The translations under genes were made by a program, and so were the position numbers. This document shows positions 52,812-61,880 of a stretch of DNA of 64,000 bases, one piece after another. The stretch comes from Achromobacter sp. HZ34 (lineage in GTDB: Bacteria > Pseudomonadota > Gammaproteobacteria > Burkholderiales > Burkholderiaceae_B), in NCBI RefSeq assembly GCF_002209485.1, contig NZ_NJIX01000002.1:310001-374000 (forward strand), read 5' to 3'. Position 1 is the stretch's first letter. Every line of letters starts with the position of its first letter. Below the pieces are notes generated by a model. It was not told the DNA's origin. It made no database searches and saw nothing but the letters and a program-made list of their open reading frames with translations.

Positions 52812-55403
52812 CTACGCGGCCAAACGTTGCCGCAATATCGTGGGAATGACGCCGCCGTTGCCGAGCAACGCCACTTCCAGTTGGGTTTCCACGGCGGCGG
52901 TCAAGGCGATGCGCTGCACGCTGCCGTCATCCCGCTGGATGGTCACATCGACGGTACCGCGCGGCGCGATCGCCTCGGCGTGCACGGTGATGGTGTCGCC
53001 GGCCCGCAGCGCCAGCGAGTCGGGCCCCATGCCGGCGGGGAAGCGCAACGGCAGGATGCCCATGCCGATCAGATTGGACCGGTGGATGCGTTCGAAGCTG
53101 CAGGCCAGCACGGCCCGGATGCCCAGCAGGCGTTGTCCCTTGGCGGCCCAGTCGCGCGACGACCCGGTGCCGTAACGTTCACCGGCCACCAGCACGGTCG
53201 ACTGGCCCGCTTCCCGATAGCGGGCGGCGGCATCCCAGATCGGCAGGATCTCACCCGAAGGAATATGCAGCGTATGCGCCACCGGCGCTTGCGGCGCCAG
53301 CAGGTTGCGCAAGGTCTTGCTGTGGAAAGCCGCCCGCATCATGACTTCCCAATTGCCCCGCCGCGACGCGAACACATTGAGGTCGTCGCGCGCGTCACCG
53401 CGCGCCACCAGGAAGTCCGCCACCAGGCTGTCCGGCGGAATCGCGCTGGCCGGTGAGATGTGGTCGGTGGTGATGTCGTCGCCGACGATCAACAGCGGAT
53501 AGGCGCTATACGTGCCAAGCTGGCTGCCATACTTGAGCGACGCGAACGGCGGCCGCCGCAAGGTCGTTGAAGCCGGATCCCAGGGGAAGCGCGGCGCATC
53601 GGTGACTTCCAGTTCGTGCCACAGCGGATTGCCCTGGGCGATGTCGAAGCACCGCTTGAAATCGGCGGGGTCGAGCGCCTGTGCCAGGGCCGCGTCCACT
53701 TCCGCGCGGGAGGGCCAGAGGTCGGCCAGATACACGGGGTTGCCAGCCGCCGTATGGCTCACCGGCCCGCTGCCCAGTTCGCGCGCGGCGTCACCGGAAA
53801 GCGCATACGCCACCACCAGGGGCGGCGACATCAGGAAGCCCAGGTCCAGGTCCGGATGGATACGCCCGGGGAAATTGCGGTTGCCCGACAGCACCGCGAC
53901 CGGCCGAATCTGCCCTGCCCTGGCGGCGTCGGCGATGGACGCCGGCAAGGGACCGGAATTGCCTATGCAGGTGGTACAGCCGTACCCGACGATATCGAAA
54001 CCGACCGCGGTGAGATCGTCCATGAAGCCGGCCCGCGCCAGATAGGCGGCAGCGGCCGGCGAGCCCGGGCCCAGGGATGTCTTGACCCACGAGGGAACCC
54101 GCAGCCCCAATGCGCGCGCCTTGCGGGCGACCAGGGCGGCGGCGATGAGCAAGGCCGGATCGGACGTGTTCGTGCAACTGGTGATGGCGGCAATGGCAAT
54201 CGGGAAGGCCGGCATGGCGCTGCCCGCGGCGGGCGTGAAGGCCTGCTCGCCCAGCACGGCGGGGATATCGGTGTGCAGCAACAGGTCCTGCGGACGGCGC
54301 GGACCGGCGGCGTGCATGCCGATGCGATCCAGTTCGATATGTATGGACTGGGTATAGCGGGGCCGGGCCTGGGGATCGAACCAGAGATCCGTGCGCTGCA
54401 TATAGGCGCGCACCAGATCGATGGCAGCCGTCGCCCGGCCAGTCTGCCGCAGGTAGTCCAGCGTATTTTCATCCACCGGGAAATAGCCGGTCGTCGCGCC
54501 GTATTCCGGCGCCATATTGGCGACCACGCAGCGCTCGCCCGCGGTCAGCGTCGCCACGCCTGGGCCGAAGAACTCGATGAACTCGCCGGAGACGCCGATG
54601 GCGCGCAAACGCTGAGTCACCGTCAATGCCAGGTCGGTGGCCGTGGCGCCTGCCTGCAGGCTACCCGTCAGCTCGACGCCGACCACATCGGGAATGCGCA
54701 ACATCGTCGGCATGCCGAACATCACCGTCTGCGCTTCCAGGCCGCCGACGCCCCAGCCCAGCACGCCTATGCCGTTGACCATGGGCGTGTGGCTGTCGGT
54801 GCCTATCATCATGTCCGGCATGGCCTGGCGGTGGCCGGACGCGTCCACCGACGTGGTCACCACCGTGGCCAACTGCTCCAGGTTGATGGTGTGCATGATG
54901 CCGGTACCGGGGGGATTGATGCGTACGCCCTCCAGCGCCCGCGAGGCCCAGCGCAGGAAGCGGTAGCGTTCCTGGTTGCGGCGGATCTCGTAGGACATGT
55001 TGATGTCCGCCGCGTCTGGCCGCGCATAGGCCTCCACGGCCAGCGAATGATCGACGGACACTTCCACCGGCAGCAGCGGACTGAGCGATGCGGGATCGGC
55101 ACCGGCCTCGGCCAGTTCGTCGCGCATGGCCGCGATATCGACCAGCGCGGGGGTGCTGGTGGTGTCGTGCATGAGAACGCGCGCGGGCTGGAAAGGAATC
55201 TCCGCCTCGCTGCGGCCGTTCTCCAGCCAGGCCAGCAGCGCCTGCACGGACTGCGCGCGTTCGTCTCCACGCGTGTTGCGCAGGACGTTCTCCAGCAGCA
55301 GGCGCAGCACCACGGGCAGTTGCGTCAATGCGGCGCCGGCCGCCCCTTGGAGGTCCGTGATGGCGTAGCGCTGGCCATGGACGATGACATAGGTGTTTTC
55401 CAT
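52812..55403 (-). CDS. acnA: Aconitate hydratase, AcnA-type
   Basis: An 863-residue single-chain [4Fe-4S] aconitase. Cluster cysteines are C410 ('ITSCTNTSDP'), C476 and C479 ('GYGCTTCIGNSGPL'); 'MIGTDSHTPMVNGIGVLGWG' is the substrate loop, and the swivel domain has 'GERYGTGSSRDWAAKGQ'. It interconverts citrate and isocitrate in the TCA cycle and may also act on methylisocitrate. It is a little shorter than E. coli AcnA (891) with a divergent N-terminus. A 28-bp dyad lies 10-37 bp upstream of the start, in the gap to the divergent Bug gene. Confidence 0.9.
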   Translation of the reverse strand: MENTYVIVHGQRYAITDLQGAAGAALTQLPVVLRLLLENVLRNTRGDERAQSVQALLAWLENGRSEAEIPFQPARVLMHDTTSTPALVDIAAMRDELAEAGADPASLSPLLPVEVSVDHSLAVEAYARPDAADINMSYEIRRNQERYRFLRWASRALEGVRINPPGTGIMHTINLEQLATVVTTSVDASGHRQAMPDMMIGTDSHTPMVNGIGVLGWGVGGLEAQTVMFGMPTMLRIPDVVGVELTGSLQAGATATDLALTVTQRLRAIGVSGEFIEFFGPGVATLTAGERCVVANMAPEYGATTGYFPVDENTLDYLRQTGRATAAIDLVRAYMQRTDLWFDPQARPRYTQSIHIELDRIGMHAAGPRRPQDLLLHTDIPAVLGEQAFTPAAGSAMPAFPIAIAAITSCTNTSDPALLIAAALVARKARALGLRVPSWVKTSLGPGSPAAAAYLARAGFMDDLTAVGFDIVGYGCTTCIGNSGPLPASIADAARAGQIRPVAVLSGNRNFPGRIHPDLDLGFLMSPPLVVAYALSGDAARELGSGPVSHTAAGNPVYLADLWPSRAEVDAALAQALDPADFKRCFDIAQGNPLWHELEVTDAPRFPWDPASTTLRRPPFASLKYGSQLGTYSAYPLLIVGDDITTDHISPASAIPPDSLVADFLVARGDARDDLNVFASRRGNWEVMMRAAFHSKTLRNLLAPQAPVAHTLHIPSGEILPIWDAAARYREAGQSTVLVAGERYGTGSSRDWAAKGQRLLGIRAVLACSFERIHRSNLIGMGILPLRFPAGMGPDSLALRAGDTITVHAEAIAPRGTVDVTIQRDDGSVQRIALTAAVETQLEVALLGNGGVIPTILRQRLAA

Positions 55404-55412
55404 AGCAGCATT

Positions 55413-55440
55413 ATTGCATTTTCACATTCTAAAATGCAAT
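55413..55440. promoter_or_regulatory. Perfect 10-bp dyad upstream of acnA
   Basis: ATTGCATTTT (55413-55422) and AAAATGCAAT (55431-55440) form perfect 10-bp arms around an eight-base spacer. It is 10-37 bp upstream of the acnA ATG and 75-102 bp upstream of the divergent Bug gene. As DNA it is a strong dimer operator; in the acnA mRNA it would form an AU-rich hairpin next to the start codon. A smaller dyad CAGAA-AA-TTCTG follows at 55445-55456. Confidence 0.75.
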
Positions 55441-55514
55441 TAACAGAAAATTCTGATTTATCCCAAGACATGCGCACGTAGACGCACGCATCCAGACATA
55501 AATACGGAGACACC

Positions 55515-56507
55515 ATGCCCTCGCCTTCCTTGCCCCGCCGCGCCCTCATCGTGGCGGCCGCCGCCAGCGCGGTCTTGATCGGGTCCGCCGCCTCGGCGCA
55601 GGACTATCCTTCCAGGCCGGTCACCATCATCGTGCCCTTCTCCGCGGGGGGAGGCGTCGACGTCATGGCGCGCCTGCTCGCTGAAAAACTGCGGGTCACG
55701 CTCAAGCAGAACGTCATCGTCGAGAACAAGCCGGGCGCCAGTGGCATGCTGGGGGCCGGCTACGTGGTCAAGGCGCCGCCGGACGGCTATACCCTGCTGC
55801 TGGGATCGGCGGGCGAGACGGCGATCAATCCCTACGCCTACAAAGACAAGATGGCGTATTCGCCCGAGAAGGACCTGGCCCCCGTCAGCCTGGTATCACG
55901 CGTGCCCAATGTGCTGGTGGCCGGTCCGTCCCTGAAGGCGAACACCACCGCCGAGCTGCTGCAATACGCCAAGGCCCATCCCGGCAAGGTCAGCTATGCC
56001 TCCAGCGGCATCGGCAATCCCCAGCATCTGAACGGCGCGCTGATGGAATCGACCGCCGGCGTCACCATGATGCACGTGCCTTATAAAGGCGCATCGGGCC
56101 AGCTGTCGGACGTCACCGGCGGCAACGTCGACATGACTTTCGTCAGCTATGCCGCGGCCCTGCCCTTCATCCAGTCCCATAAGGTGCGCGCGCTTGGCGT
56201 GACGTCCGCCAAGCGCGCGGCGTTCGCCAAGGACACCCCGGCGCTGGCCGAGACGCCGGGGTTGGAATCCTATGACCTGAGCAACTGGTTCGGTGTGTTC
56301 GCGCCGGCCAAAACGCCGGCGCCCGTGGTGACAGCGCTGAACCAGGCCATTTCCGCGGCCCTGCGCGACCCCGAACTGGCTCAGCGCCTGACCGAACAGG
56401 GTGGCGAGGTTGAAGTCATGACACCGCAAGCCTTTCATGACTTCATCCTGGCACAGAGCAAGCAGTACCAGGCGATCGTGGAGCACGCGCACATCACGGC
56501 GGAATAG
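55515..56507 (+). CDS. Bug/TctC-family tripartite tricarboxylate transporter receptor
   Basis: A 330-residue periplasmic receptor. Signal peptide about 1-30 ('LIVAAAASAVLIGSAASAQD'), then 'YPSRPVTIIVPFSAGGGVDVMARLLA' and 'VIVENKPGASGMLGAGYVVKAPPDGYTLLLGS'. CGGAGACACC gives a good ribosome binding site. It is divergent from acnA and shares its control region, which hints that its ligand is a tricarboxylate or related acid. Confidence 0.93.
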   Translation: MPSPSLPRRALIVAAAASAVLIGSAASAQDYPSRPVTIIVPFSAGGGVDVMARLLAEKLRVTLKQNVIVENKPGASGMLGAGYVVKAPPDGYTLLLGSAGETAINPYAYKDKMAYSPEKDLAPVSLVSRVPNVLVAGPSLKANTTAELLQYAKAHPGKVSYASSGIGNPQHLNGALMESTAGVTMMHVPYKGASGQLSDVTGGNVDMTFVSYAAALPFIQSHKVRALGVTSAKRAAFAKDTPALAETPGLESYDLSNWFGVFAPAKTPAPVVTALNQAISAALRDPELAQRLTEQGGEVEVMTPQAFHDFILAQSKQYQAIVEHAHITAE

Positions 56508-56620
56508 CCGGGCGCTGCCGGCCTGCACATTCGATGCGGCCGGCGTCCTCCCTGGCGGCGCAGTGGCGCCCGTCATGCCATCTGCCAGCCGGACAGCAAT
56601 GGCGCCCGCCGCGCCCCCTG

Positions 56621-57262
56621 CTACGTGGACAGCCTTCTACGCGTCAACGCAGCGACATCCTTGAGCCAAGGCTGGCGCTGCCAATGCCCGGCGGCAAAGT
56701 CGCGCACCTGATCCGCGTAGGTCAATGACAGGCCGATATTGTCCAGGCCTTCCAGAAACATCCGCCGGTGCCGCGGAACCATGTCGAAACTCGCACGCAC
56801 GCTGCGGCTTTGCACGGTCTGGGCCTGCAGATCTATGGTCATGGCGTTGCCCGCCGGGTCGCTGGCATCCGCCATCAACTGGGCGATCCGCGCCGCGGGC
56901 AAGGTGACGAGCAGCAGCCGGTTGTTCATCGCGTTGGAGAAGAAGATCTCGGCGAAGCTGGGCGCCACCACGGCCTGGAATCCATATTGCAAGAGCCCCC
57001 ATACGGCGTGTTCGCGGCTGGAACCGCAGCCGAAATTCGATCCGCCTATCAGTATCGATGCGCCGGCATAATCAGGCCGGTTCAGGACGAAGTCCGGCTC
57101 GGGCCTGCCTTTGGTATCGAAGCGCAGGTCATACAGCAGGCCTTGCGTCAGCCCCGATTTGTCGATGCCGCGCAAGAACTGCTTCGGCATGATCTGGTCG
57201 GTGTCCAGATTCTCGATCGGCAAAGGCGCGGCGCGCCCCTCGATGATCCTTGCATCAGCCAT
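56621..57262 (-). CDS. leuD: 3-isopropylmalate dehydratase small subunit family
   Basis: A 213-residue small (swivel) subunit of a LeuCD-type isomerase. 'PLPIENLDTDQIMPKQFLRGI' and 'IGGSNFGCGSSREHAVWGLLQYGFQAVVAPSFAEIF' are the substrate-contact motifs. GGAGAAG before the ATG; its first 8 bp overlap the end of leuC. There is no leuB next to the pair and a Bug receptor gene precedes leuC, so it may serve catabolism of a hydroxy acid instead of leucine synthesis. The symbol reflects family similarity only. Confidence 0.88.
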   Translation of the reverse strand: MADARIIEGRAAPLPIENLDTDQIMPKQFLRGIDKSGLTQGLLYDLRFDTKGRPEPDFVLNRPDYAGASILIGGSNFGCGSSREHAVWGLLQYGFQAVVAPSFAEIFFSNAMNNRLLLVTLPAARIAQLMADASDPAGNAMTIDLQAQTVQSRSVRASFDMVPRHRRMFLEGLDNIGLSLTYADQVRDFAAGHWQRQPWLKDVAALTRRRLST

Positions 57263-58673
57263 GATTCTTCTCCAGGCGGCGTACGTCGGTGATCTTGCCC
57301 GTGGTGGCGGCAGCCGCCGCCATCGCCGGGCTCATCAGATGGGTGATCGCGCCACGCCCCTGGCGGCCCTCGAAATTACGGTTGGTGGTGGAGGCGCAGC
57401 GGACGCCGTCGGCCAGGACATCGTCGTTCATGGCCAGGCACATCGAGCAGCCGGCGTTACGCCATTCGAATCCGGCATCCATGAAGATCCGGTCCAGGCC
57501 CTCTGCTTCGGCGGCGGCCTTGACCGTTCCGGAACCGGGCACCACCATCGCCCGCACGCCCTGCGCCACGTGGCGGCCGCGCACCACCGCGGCCGCGGCG
57601 CGCAGGTCTTCGATGCGGCCATTGGTACAGGAGCCGATGAATACATGCTGGACTGGCGTGCCCTCGATGGCCTCGCCTTCTTCCAGCTGGGTGTACGCCA
57701 GCGCGCGCGCGCCGCTCACTCGCACCACGCCGTCCGCCAGGTCTTGCAGGCGCGGCAAACGTGCGTCGATGGCGACGACCTGGTCCGGACTCGTCCCCCA
57801 CGTGACCTGCGGCGCGATCGTGCCCGCATCGAAGACGTGCGACGCGTCGAAGGTGGCGCCCGCGTCGCTGCGCAGGTCGCGCCAGGCTTGCAGGGCGGCG
57901 TCGCGATGCGTGGCCGCCAGGTCGGGGGCGCGTGCCATCACGTAATCGATGGCCTTCTGGTCGGGCGCGATCAATGCGCCCCGTGCCCCCGCCTCGACGA
58001 TCATATTGCACAGCGTGAAGCGGGCTTCGATCGACAAGGCGTCGATGGCGCTGCCGCTGTATTCGATCACGTAGCCGAGCGCCCCGCGCGCGCCGATACG
58101 GCCGATGATGGCCAGCACCAGGTCTTTCGCCGTCACGCCGTCGGCCAGCGCACCGTCCACGCGGATATGCATGGTCTGCGCCACCCGGTAGACCAGGGTC
58201 TGCGTCGCCAGCACGTGCTCCACCTCGGTGGTCCCGATGCCGAAGCCCAGGGCACCCAGTGCGCCATAAGTCGTCGTATGGCTGTCGCCGCAGATGACCA
58301 CCATGCCGGGGCGGATCATGCCGTGCTCGGGGGCGACCACGTGCTCGATGCCTTGCAGCGCGTCGTTGGTGTCGAACAGCGGGATGCCGAAGGTGTCGCA
58401 GTTCTTCTTCAGATAGCTCGCCTGCAAAGCCGACGGCGGATCGGCGATGACGCGTATCTTGCCGGGATGCGTGGGAATGATGTGGCTGACGACGGCGACA
58501 TTCTGCCCCGGCATGGGTACGCCGCGGCCTTCTTCGTACAGGCCGGCGAAAGCCTGCGGGCTGGTGTACTCGTTCATCAGATGCAGGTCGCAGAAAAGCA
58601 GGATGTTCTGCTCATCGAGCTGGGCGACGGTATGCGTCTCGATGAGCTTCCGATAAAAAGTGCGTGGGGGCAT
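57255..58673 (-). CDS. leuC: 3-isopropylmalate dehydratase large subunit family
   Basis: A 472-residue [4Fe-4S] hydro-lyase subunit. Cluster cysteines are C349 ('VFIGSCTNGRIEDLR'), C409 and C412 ('RNAGCSMCLAMN'), the same pattern and nearly the same numbering as E. coli LeuC (C347, C407, C410). 'ICGDSHTTTYGALGALGFGIGTTEVEHVLATQ' is the substrate region. It lies 50 bp downstream of a Bug receptor gene. ATG at 58673 is preferred to an upstream GTG by family N-terminus. Physiological role as for leuD. Confidence 0.9.
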   Translation of the reverse strand: MPPRTFYRKLIETHTVAQLDEQNILLFCDLHLMNEYTSPQAFAGLYEEGRGVPMPGQNVAVVSHIIPTHPGKIRVIADPPSALQASYLKKNCDTFGIPLFDTNDALQGIEHVVAPEHGMIRPGMVVICGDSHTTTYGALGALGFGIGTTEVEHVLATQTLVYRVAQTMHIRVDGALADGVTAKDLVLAIIGRIGARGALGYVIEYSGSAIDALSIEARFTLCNMIVEAGARGALIAPDQKAIDYVMARAPDLAATHRDAALQAWRDLRSDAGATFDASHVFDAGTIAPQVTWGTSPDQVVAIDARLPRLQDLADGVVRVSGARALAYTQLEEGEAIEGTPVQHVFIGSCTNGRIEDLRAAAAVVRGRHVAQGVRAMVVPGSGTVKAAAEAEGLDRIFMDAGFEWRNAGCSMCLAMNDDVLADGVRCASTTNRNFEGRQGRGAITHLMSPAMAAAAATTGKITDVRRLEKNHG

Positions 58674-58723
58674 GGTCGTCACTCAGGTGGGGCACGGAAA
58701 AGCTGGGGCATGGCCTGGCCGCA

Positions 58724-59683
58724 TCACTGCATCGTGATGCCGCGGTCCTTGACCAGCTTGTTCCATTGGGGAATTTCGGTCTCCAGGCGTTGGCGTGCCT
58801 GTGCCGGCGTGGAAGGCGTCGCTTCGAATCCTTCACGCGCCATGCGGTCCGCGATGGCCTGCGACTTCAGCACCTTCACCAGCGTGTCGTTCAGCTTGTC
58901 GATGACGGGCTGCGGCGTATGTGCCGGCGCGAAGACGATGAACCAGGTGTCGAAGGAATAATTCGGCAGGCCCGCTTCGGCGATGGTCGGGACATCGGGC
59001 ATCAATGGCGAACGCTTGGTGCCGGTCACGCCCAGCGCGCGTATCTTGCCGCCCTGGATCTGCCCTTGCGCGGCGGCGAGCACCGGAAAGCACAGCTGCA
59101 CTTGGCCGCTCATCACATCGATCAGGGCCGGACCGCCGCCACGGTAGGGAATGTGGACGATGTCGACACCGGCGACCGCCTTGAACAACTCCGCCGCCAT
59201 ATGGAAGGTGCTGCCGGGGCCGGCCGAGGCATAGGTAAGCTTGCCTGGATCTTTCTTGGCCAGCGTTATCAGTTCCTTGACGTTCTGCGCGGGCACGCCG
59301 TTATTGACGACCAGCACGTGCTGGGACGACGCCACCATGCTGATGGGCGCCAGATCCTTCAGGGTGTCATACGGCATGTTGGGGAACAGCGCGGGATTGA
59401 TCGCCAGCGACACGGTTTGCAGGCCGATGGTGTAGCCATCGGGGGCCGACTTGGCCACCGCGTCCACACCCACATTCCCGCCGGCACCGCCACGGTTCTC
59501 GATCACGATGGCACGGCCCAGCGCCTTGGCCCATTCGTCGCTGACCATGCGGGCGACGATGTCCGCGCTGCCGCCCGGCGCGTAGGGGACGATGAGCTTG
59601 ACCGGCCGTTCAGGATAGTCGGCCGCTGCCGAGGTACAAAAAACCAAACCGGCCAGGATGGCAAGAAGTCCGGCGCGTCGCAT
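58724..59683 (-). CDS. Bug/TctC-family tripartite tricarboxylate transporter receptor
   Basis: A 319-residue periplasmic receptor with a short signal peptide ('LLAILAGLVFCTSAAA', to about residue 21), 'YPERPVKLIVPYAPGGSADIVARMVSDEW' and 'IVIENRGGAGGNVGVDAVAKSAPDGYTIGL'. ATG at 59683 has GGAG eight bases upstream, better than 59695. It is the first gene of a Bug-leuC-leuD operon, divergent from a LysR gene. Confidence 0.93.
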   Translation of the reverse strand: MRRAGLLAILAGLVFCTSAAADYPERPVKLIVPYAPGGSADIVARMVSDEWAKALGRAIVIENRGGAGGNVGVDAVAKSAPDGYTIGLQTVSLAINPALFPNMPYDTLKDLAPISMVASSQHVLVVNNGVPAQNVKELITLAKKDPGKLTYASAGPGSTFHMAAELFKAVAGVDIVHIPYRGGGPALIDVMSGQVQLCFPVLAAAQGQIQGGKIRALGVTGTKRSPLMPDVPTIAEAGLPNYSFDTWFIVFAPAHTPQPVIDKLNDTLVKVLKSQAIADRMAREGFEATPSTPAQARQRLETEIPQWNKLVKDRGITMQ

Positions 59684-59733
59684 AGATGTCTCCATTGGAT
59701 GTTGTTGTGATGTGGGTGGAATCTTAATAGTGA

Positions 59734-59749
59734 ATTACCCGGTGATAAT
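59734..59749. promoter_or_regulatory. LysR-type T-N11-A dyad between Bug and lysR genes
   Basis: ATTACCCGGTGATAAT contains ATTA...TAAT in partial dyad with a T-N11-A core (T59735, A59747), the usual form of a LysR binding site, in the 142-bp divergent gap. Confidence 0.5.
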
Positions 59750-59825
59750 GTCGTCCTGATTAGTTGTTTCGGTCTTTCAGGTTAATAATCCAGAATCGCA
59801 TTGCGCGCCCCCTTTCAGGATCCCC

Positions 59826-60740
59826 ATGAGTCCGATATCCGATCTGGAGTTCTTCGCCATCCTGGCGAAACATCCCAGCCTGCGCGAGGCGGCGCAGCAG
59901 TTGGGCATCACGCCTCCCGCGGTCAGCAAGCGGCTGAACGCGGTCGAGCGGCGGCTGGGGGTGCGGCTGCTGCACCGGACGACGCGGCGCGCCAGCCTGA
60001 CGCCGGAGGGAGAGACTTATCTCCTGGAAGGCGCGCGGGTGCTGGAGGAACTCGAAGCGCTGGAGCGCAAGGTCGCGGGCGCGCGGGCCGTGCCCAGGGG
60101 AACCTTGCGCGTCGCGGCGACGCTGGGGTTCGGGCGGCGCTTCATCTCGCCGGCCTTGTCGGCCTTTGCCAAGTCCTTTCCGGAGGTCGAGGTGCAGCTC
60201 ACGCTGACCGACCGGCCCGTCAACCTGATCGAACAGGGATTCGATCTGCAGATCCGGCTTGGCGAGCTACCCGATTCGACCCTGACCGCGCGGCTGCTGG
60301 CCCACAACCGCCGGGTGCTGGGGGCCGCCAACGCCTATCTGGCCAGGCATGGGCATCCCGCGACGCCGCGCGAACTGGCCCGGCACGCCTGCCTTTTCAT
60401 CCAGGAGAACGACGAGACCTTCGGCACGTGGCACTTGAAGTCGGGCGGCCATGCCGAGAGCGTCAAGGTACGCGGACCGCTGGCGTCCAACGATGGCGAG
60501 TGCGTGGTGAATTGGGCGCTGGACGGCCACGGCATCCTGATGCGGTCGCTATGGGAGATAGCGCCCTTCCTGCGTAGCGGACGCCTGGCCCCGGTACTGC
60601 CGAAATGGGACCTGCCACCGGCGGATATCTACGCCGTCTTCCCCACGCGCAACTACCTGTCGGCGAAAACGCGCGCGCTGGTGGACTTCCTGCTGGACAG
60701 GTTCGAACCGCAGCGGCGGGACAGGGATGGGGGATGGTAG
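59826..60740 (+). CDS. LysR-family transcriptional regulator
   Basis: A 304-residue LysR regulator; helix-turn-helix 'FAILAKHPSLREAAQQLGITPPAVSKRLNAVERRLGVRLLHRTTR' (about 9-53), effector domain from about residue 88 ('LRVAATLGFGRRFISPAL'). Proteins with 'HRTTRRASLTPEG' and 'GHGILMRSLWEI' belong to the large DsdC/AaeR-like LysR group. It is divergent from the Bug-leuC-leuD operon with a T-N11-A dyad between, so control of that operon is likely. Confidence 0.92.
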   Translation: MSPISDLEFFAILAKHPSLREAAQQLGITPPAVSKRLNAVERRLGVRLLHRTTRRASLTPEGETYLLEGARVLEELEALERKVAGARAVPRGTLRVAATLGFGRRFISPALSAFAKSFPEVEVQLTLTDRPVNLIEQGFDLQIRLGELPDSTLTARLLAHNRRVLGAANAYLARHGHPATPRELARHACLFIQENDETFGTWHLKSGGHAESVKVRGPLASNDGECVVNWALDGHGILMRSLWEIAPFLRSGRLAPVLPKWDLPPADIYAVFPTRNYLSAKTRALVDFLLDRFEPQRRDRDGGW

Positions 60741-60800
60741 GCGGACTGCCTTGCGTCCGCCCCGATCAGGCCGGTTTCCCACGGTGCTGGCCGCTGCCCT

Positions 60801-61838
60801 TCAATTGACGGTGACACCGGCAGCGGAGATGACGCGCTTCCACCGCAGGACATCGTCACGAATAATATTGGCGAACGACGCCGAAGCCGTCGTCGCTACT
60901 TCCACGCCCTGCGCCTGGAAAGCCGCGGAAACCTTCTGGTCCGCCACCACGGACGCAAGCGTCTCCGATAACCTCTCGACGATTTCCGCTGGCGTATGCG
61001 CCGGCGCCAGCGCACCGAACCATGCCTGCGCATCGAACTGCGGATAGCCGGACTCAGCGATCGTGGGCACCTCGGGCAAGGTTGGGGAGCGCTCATGGGA
61101 AGTGACTGCCAATGCCCGCAGCCGGCCCGCCTCGATATGGACGATGGACTGGGCAACGTTGTTGATCATCGCCGATACCTGGCCGCTCAACAGCGCCTGC
61201 AGCGCGGGCCCGCCGCCGTTATACGGGATATGGGTCATGTTCACTTTCGTCAGCTGTTTGATCTGTTCGAACGCGAGGTGACCGGTGCCCCCTATGCCGC
61301 TGGAGCTATAGGCCAGCGGCTCCCGTCTTGCCTTGGCGTAGGCGATGAATTGCGCGAAGGTCTTCACGGGCAGATCCGGCGCCACCAGCAGCACATTCGG
61401 TGAAGACGCGAATAAGGTAATCGGGGCGAAGTCCTTGACCGGATCGAAAGACAGGTTCGCGTAGAGCGCAGGCAACACGGCAAGCGTGCCCGTCGTGATC
61501 AGTATGGTGTAGCCATCCGGCTCGGCCGCGGCGACCACTTGGGATCCGATGGCAGTCCCTGCTCCAGCGCGATTATCGATGTATGCAGACTTGCCTAGAC
61601 GCTCTGACAGGCCCACCGCGATCAGGCGGGCCATCATGTCCGTCCCTCCGCCTGGCGCGTAAGGCACCACGATGCGGATGGGCCGCAATGGATAAGCGGA
61701 CGGGGAATCTCCGACAGCGCCCGCGGCTTTGACGCGACCCAGGCCGCAGATCGCCAAGGCACCGGCCAAATGCCGCAGCGCAGCCCGGCGCGCCCCCGAG
61801 GCCCCCGTGCCGACGCTGGACACAGAATTTTTTCTCAT
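60801..61838 (-). CDS. Bug/TctC-family tripartite tricarboxylate transporter receptor, possibly Tat-exported
   Basis: A 345-residue receptor. The N-terminus is long and carries 'GARRAALRHLAGALAICGLG', with an Arg-Arg and a mild hydrophobic core that could be read by the Tat pathway. The mature part starts 'YPLRPIRIVVPYAPGGGTDMMARLIA' and 'YIDNRAGAGTAIGSQVVAAAEPDGYTILITT'. GGAGGAGACAAAA before ATG 61838 is a strong ribosome binding site. It is the third gene of the leuD2-leuC2-Bug operon, 42 bp after leuC2. Confidence 0.92.
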   Translation of the reverse strand: MRKNSVSSVGTGASGARRAALRHLAGALAICGLGRVKAAGAVGDSPSAYPLRPIRIVVPYAPGGGTDMMARLIAVGLSERLGKSAYIDNRAGAGTAIGSQVVAAAEPDGYTILITTGTLAVLPALYANLSFDPVKDFAPITLFASSPNVLLVAPDLPVKTFAQFIAYAKARREPLAYSSSGIGGTGHLAFEQIKQLTKVNMTHIPYNGGGPALQALLSGQVSAMINNVAQSIVHIEAGRLRALAVTSHERSPTLPEVPTIAESGYPQFDAQAWFGALAPAHTPAEIVERLSETLASVVADQKVSAAFQAQGVEVATTASASFANIIRDDVLRWKRVISAAGVTVN

Positions 61839-61880
61839 TTTTGTCTCCTCCAAACCTCAAGCGACGGCGGCCGCGCCGTT

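Noticed and set aside
53616-55481. A 621-codon open frame antisense to acnA
   Set aside because: Same antisense GC-bias effect; the opposite strand has a complete aconitase with all cluster cysteines.
57111-58961. A 616-codon open frame antisense to leuC
   Set aside because: Covers leuC and part of neighbouring genes on the other strand, low-complexity composition, no recognisable domain.
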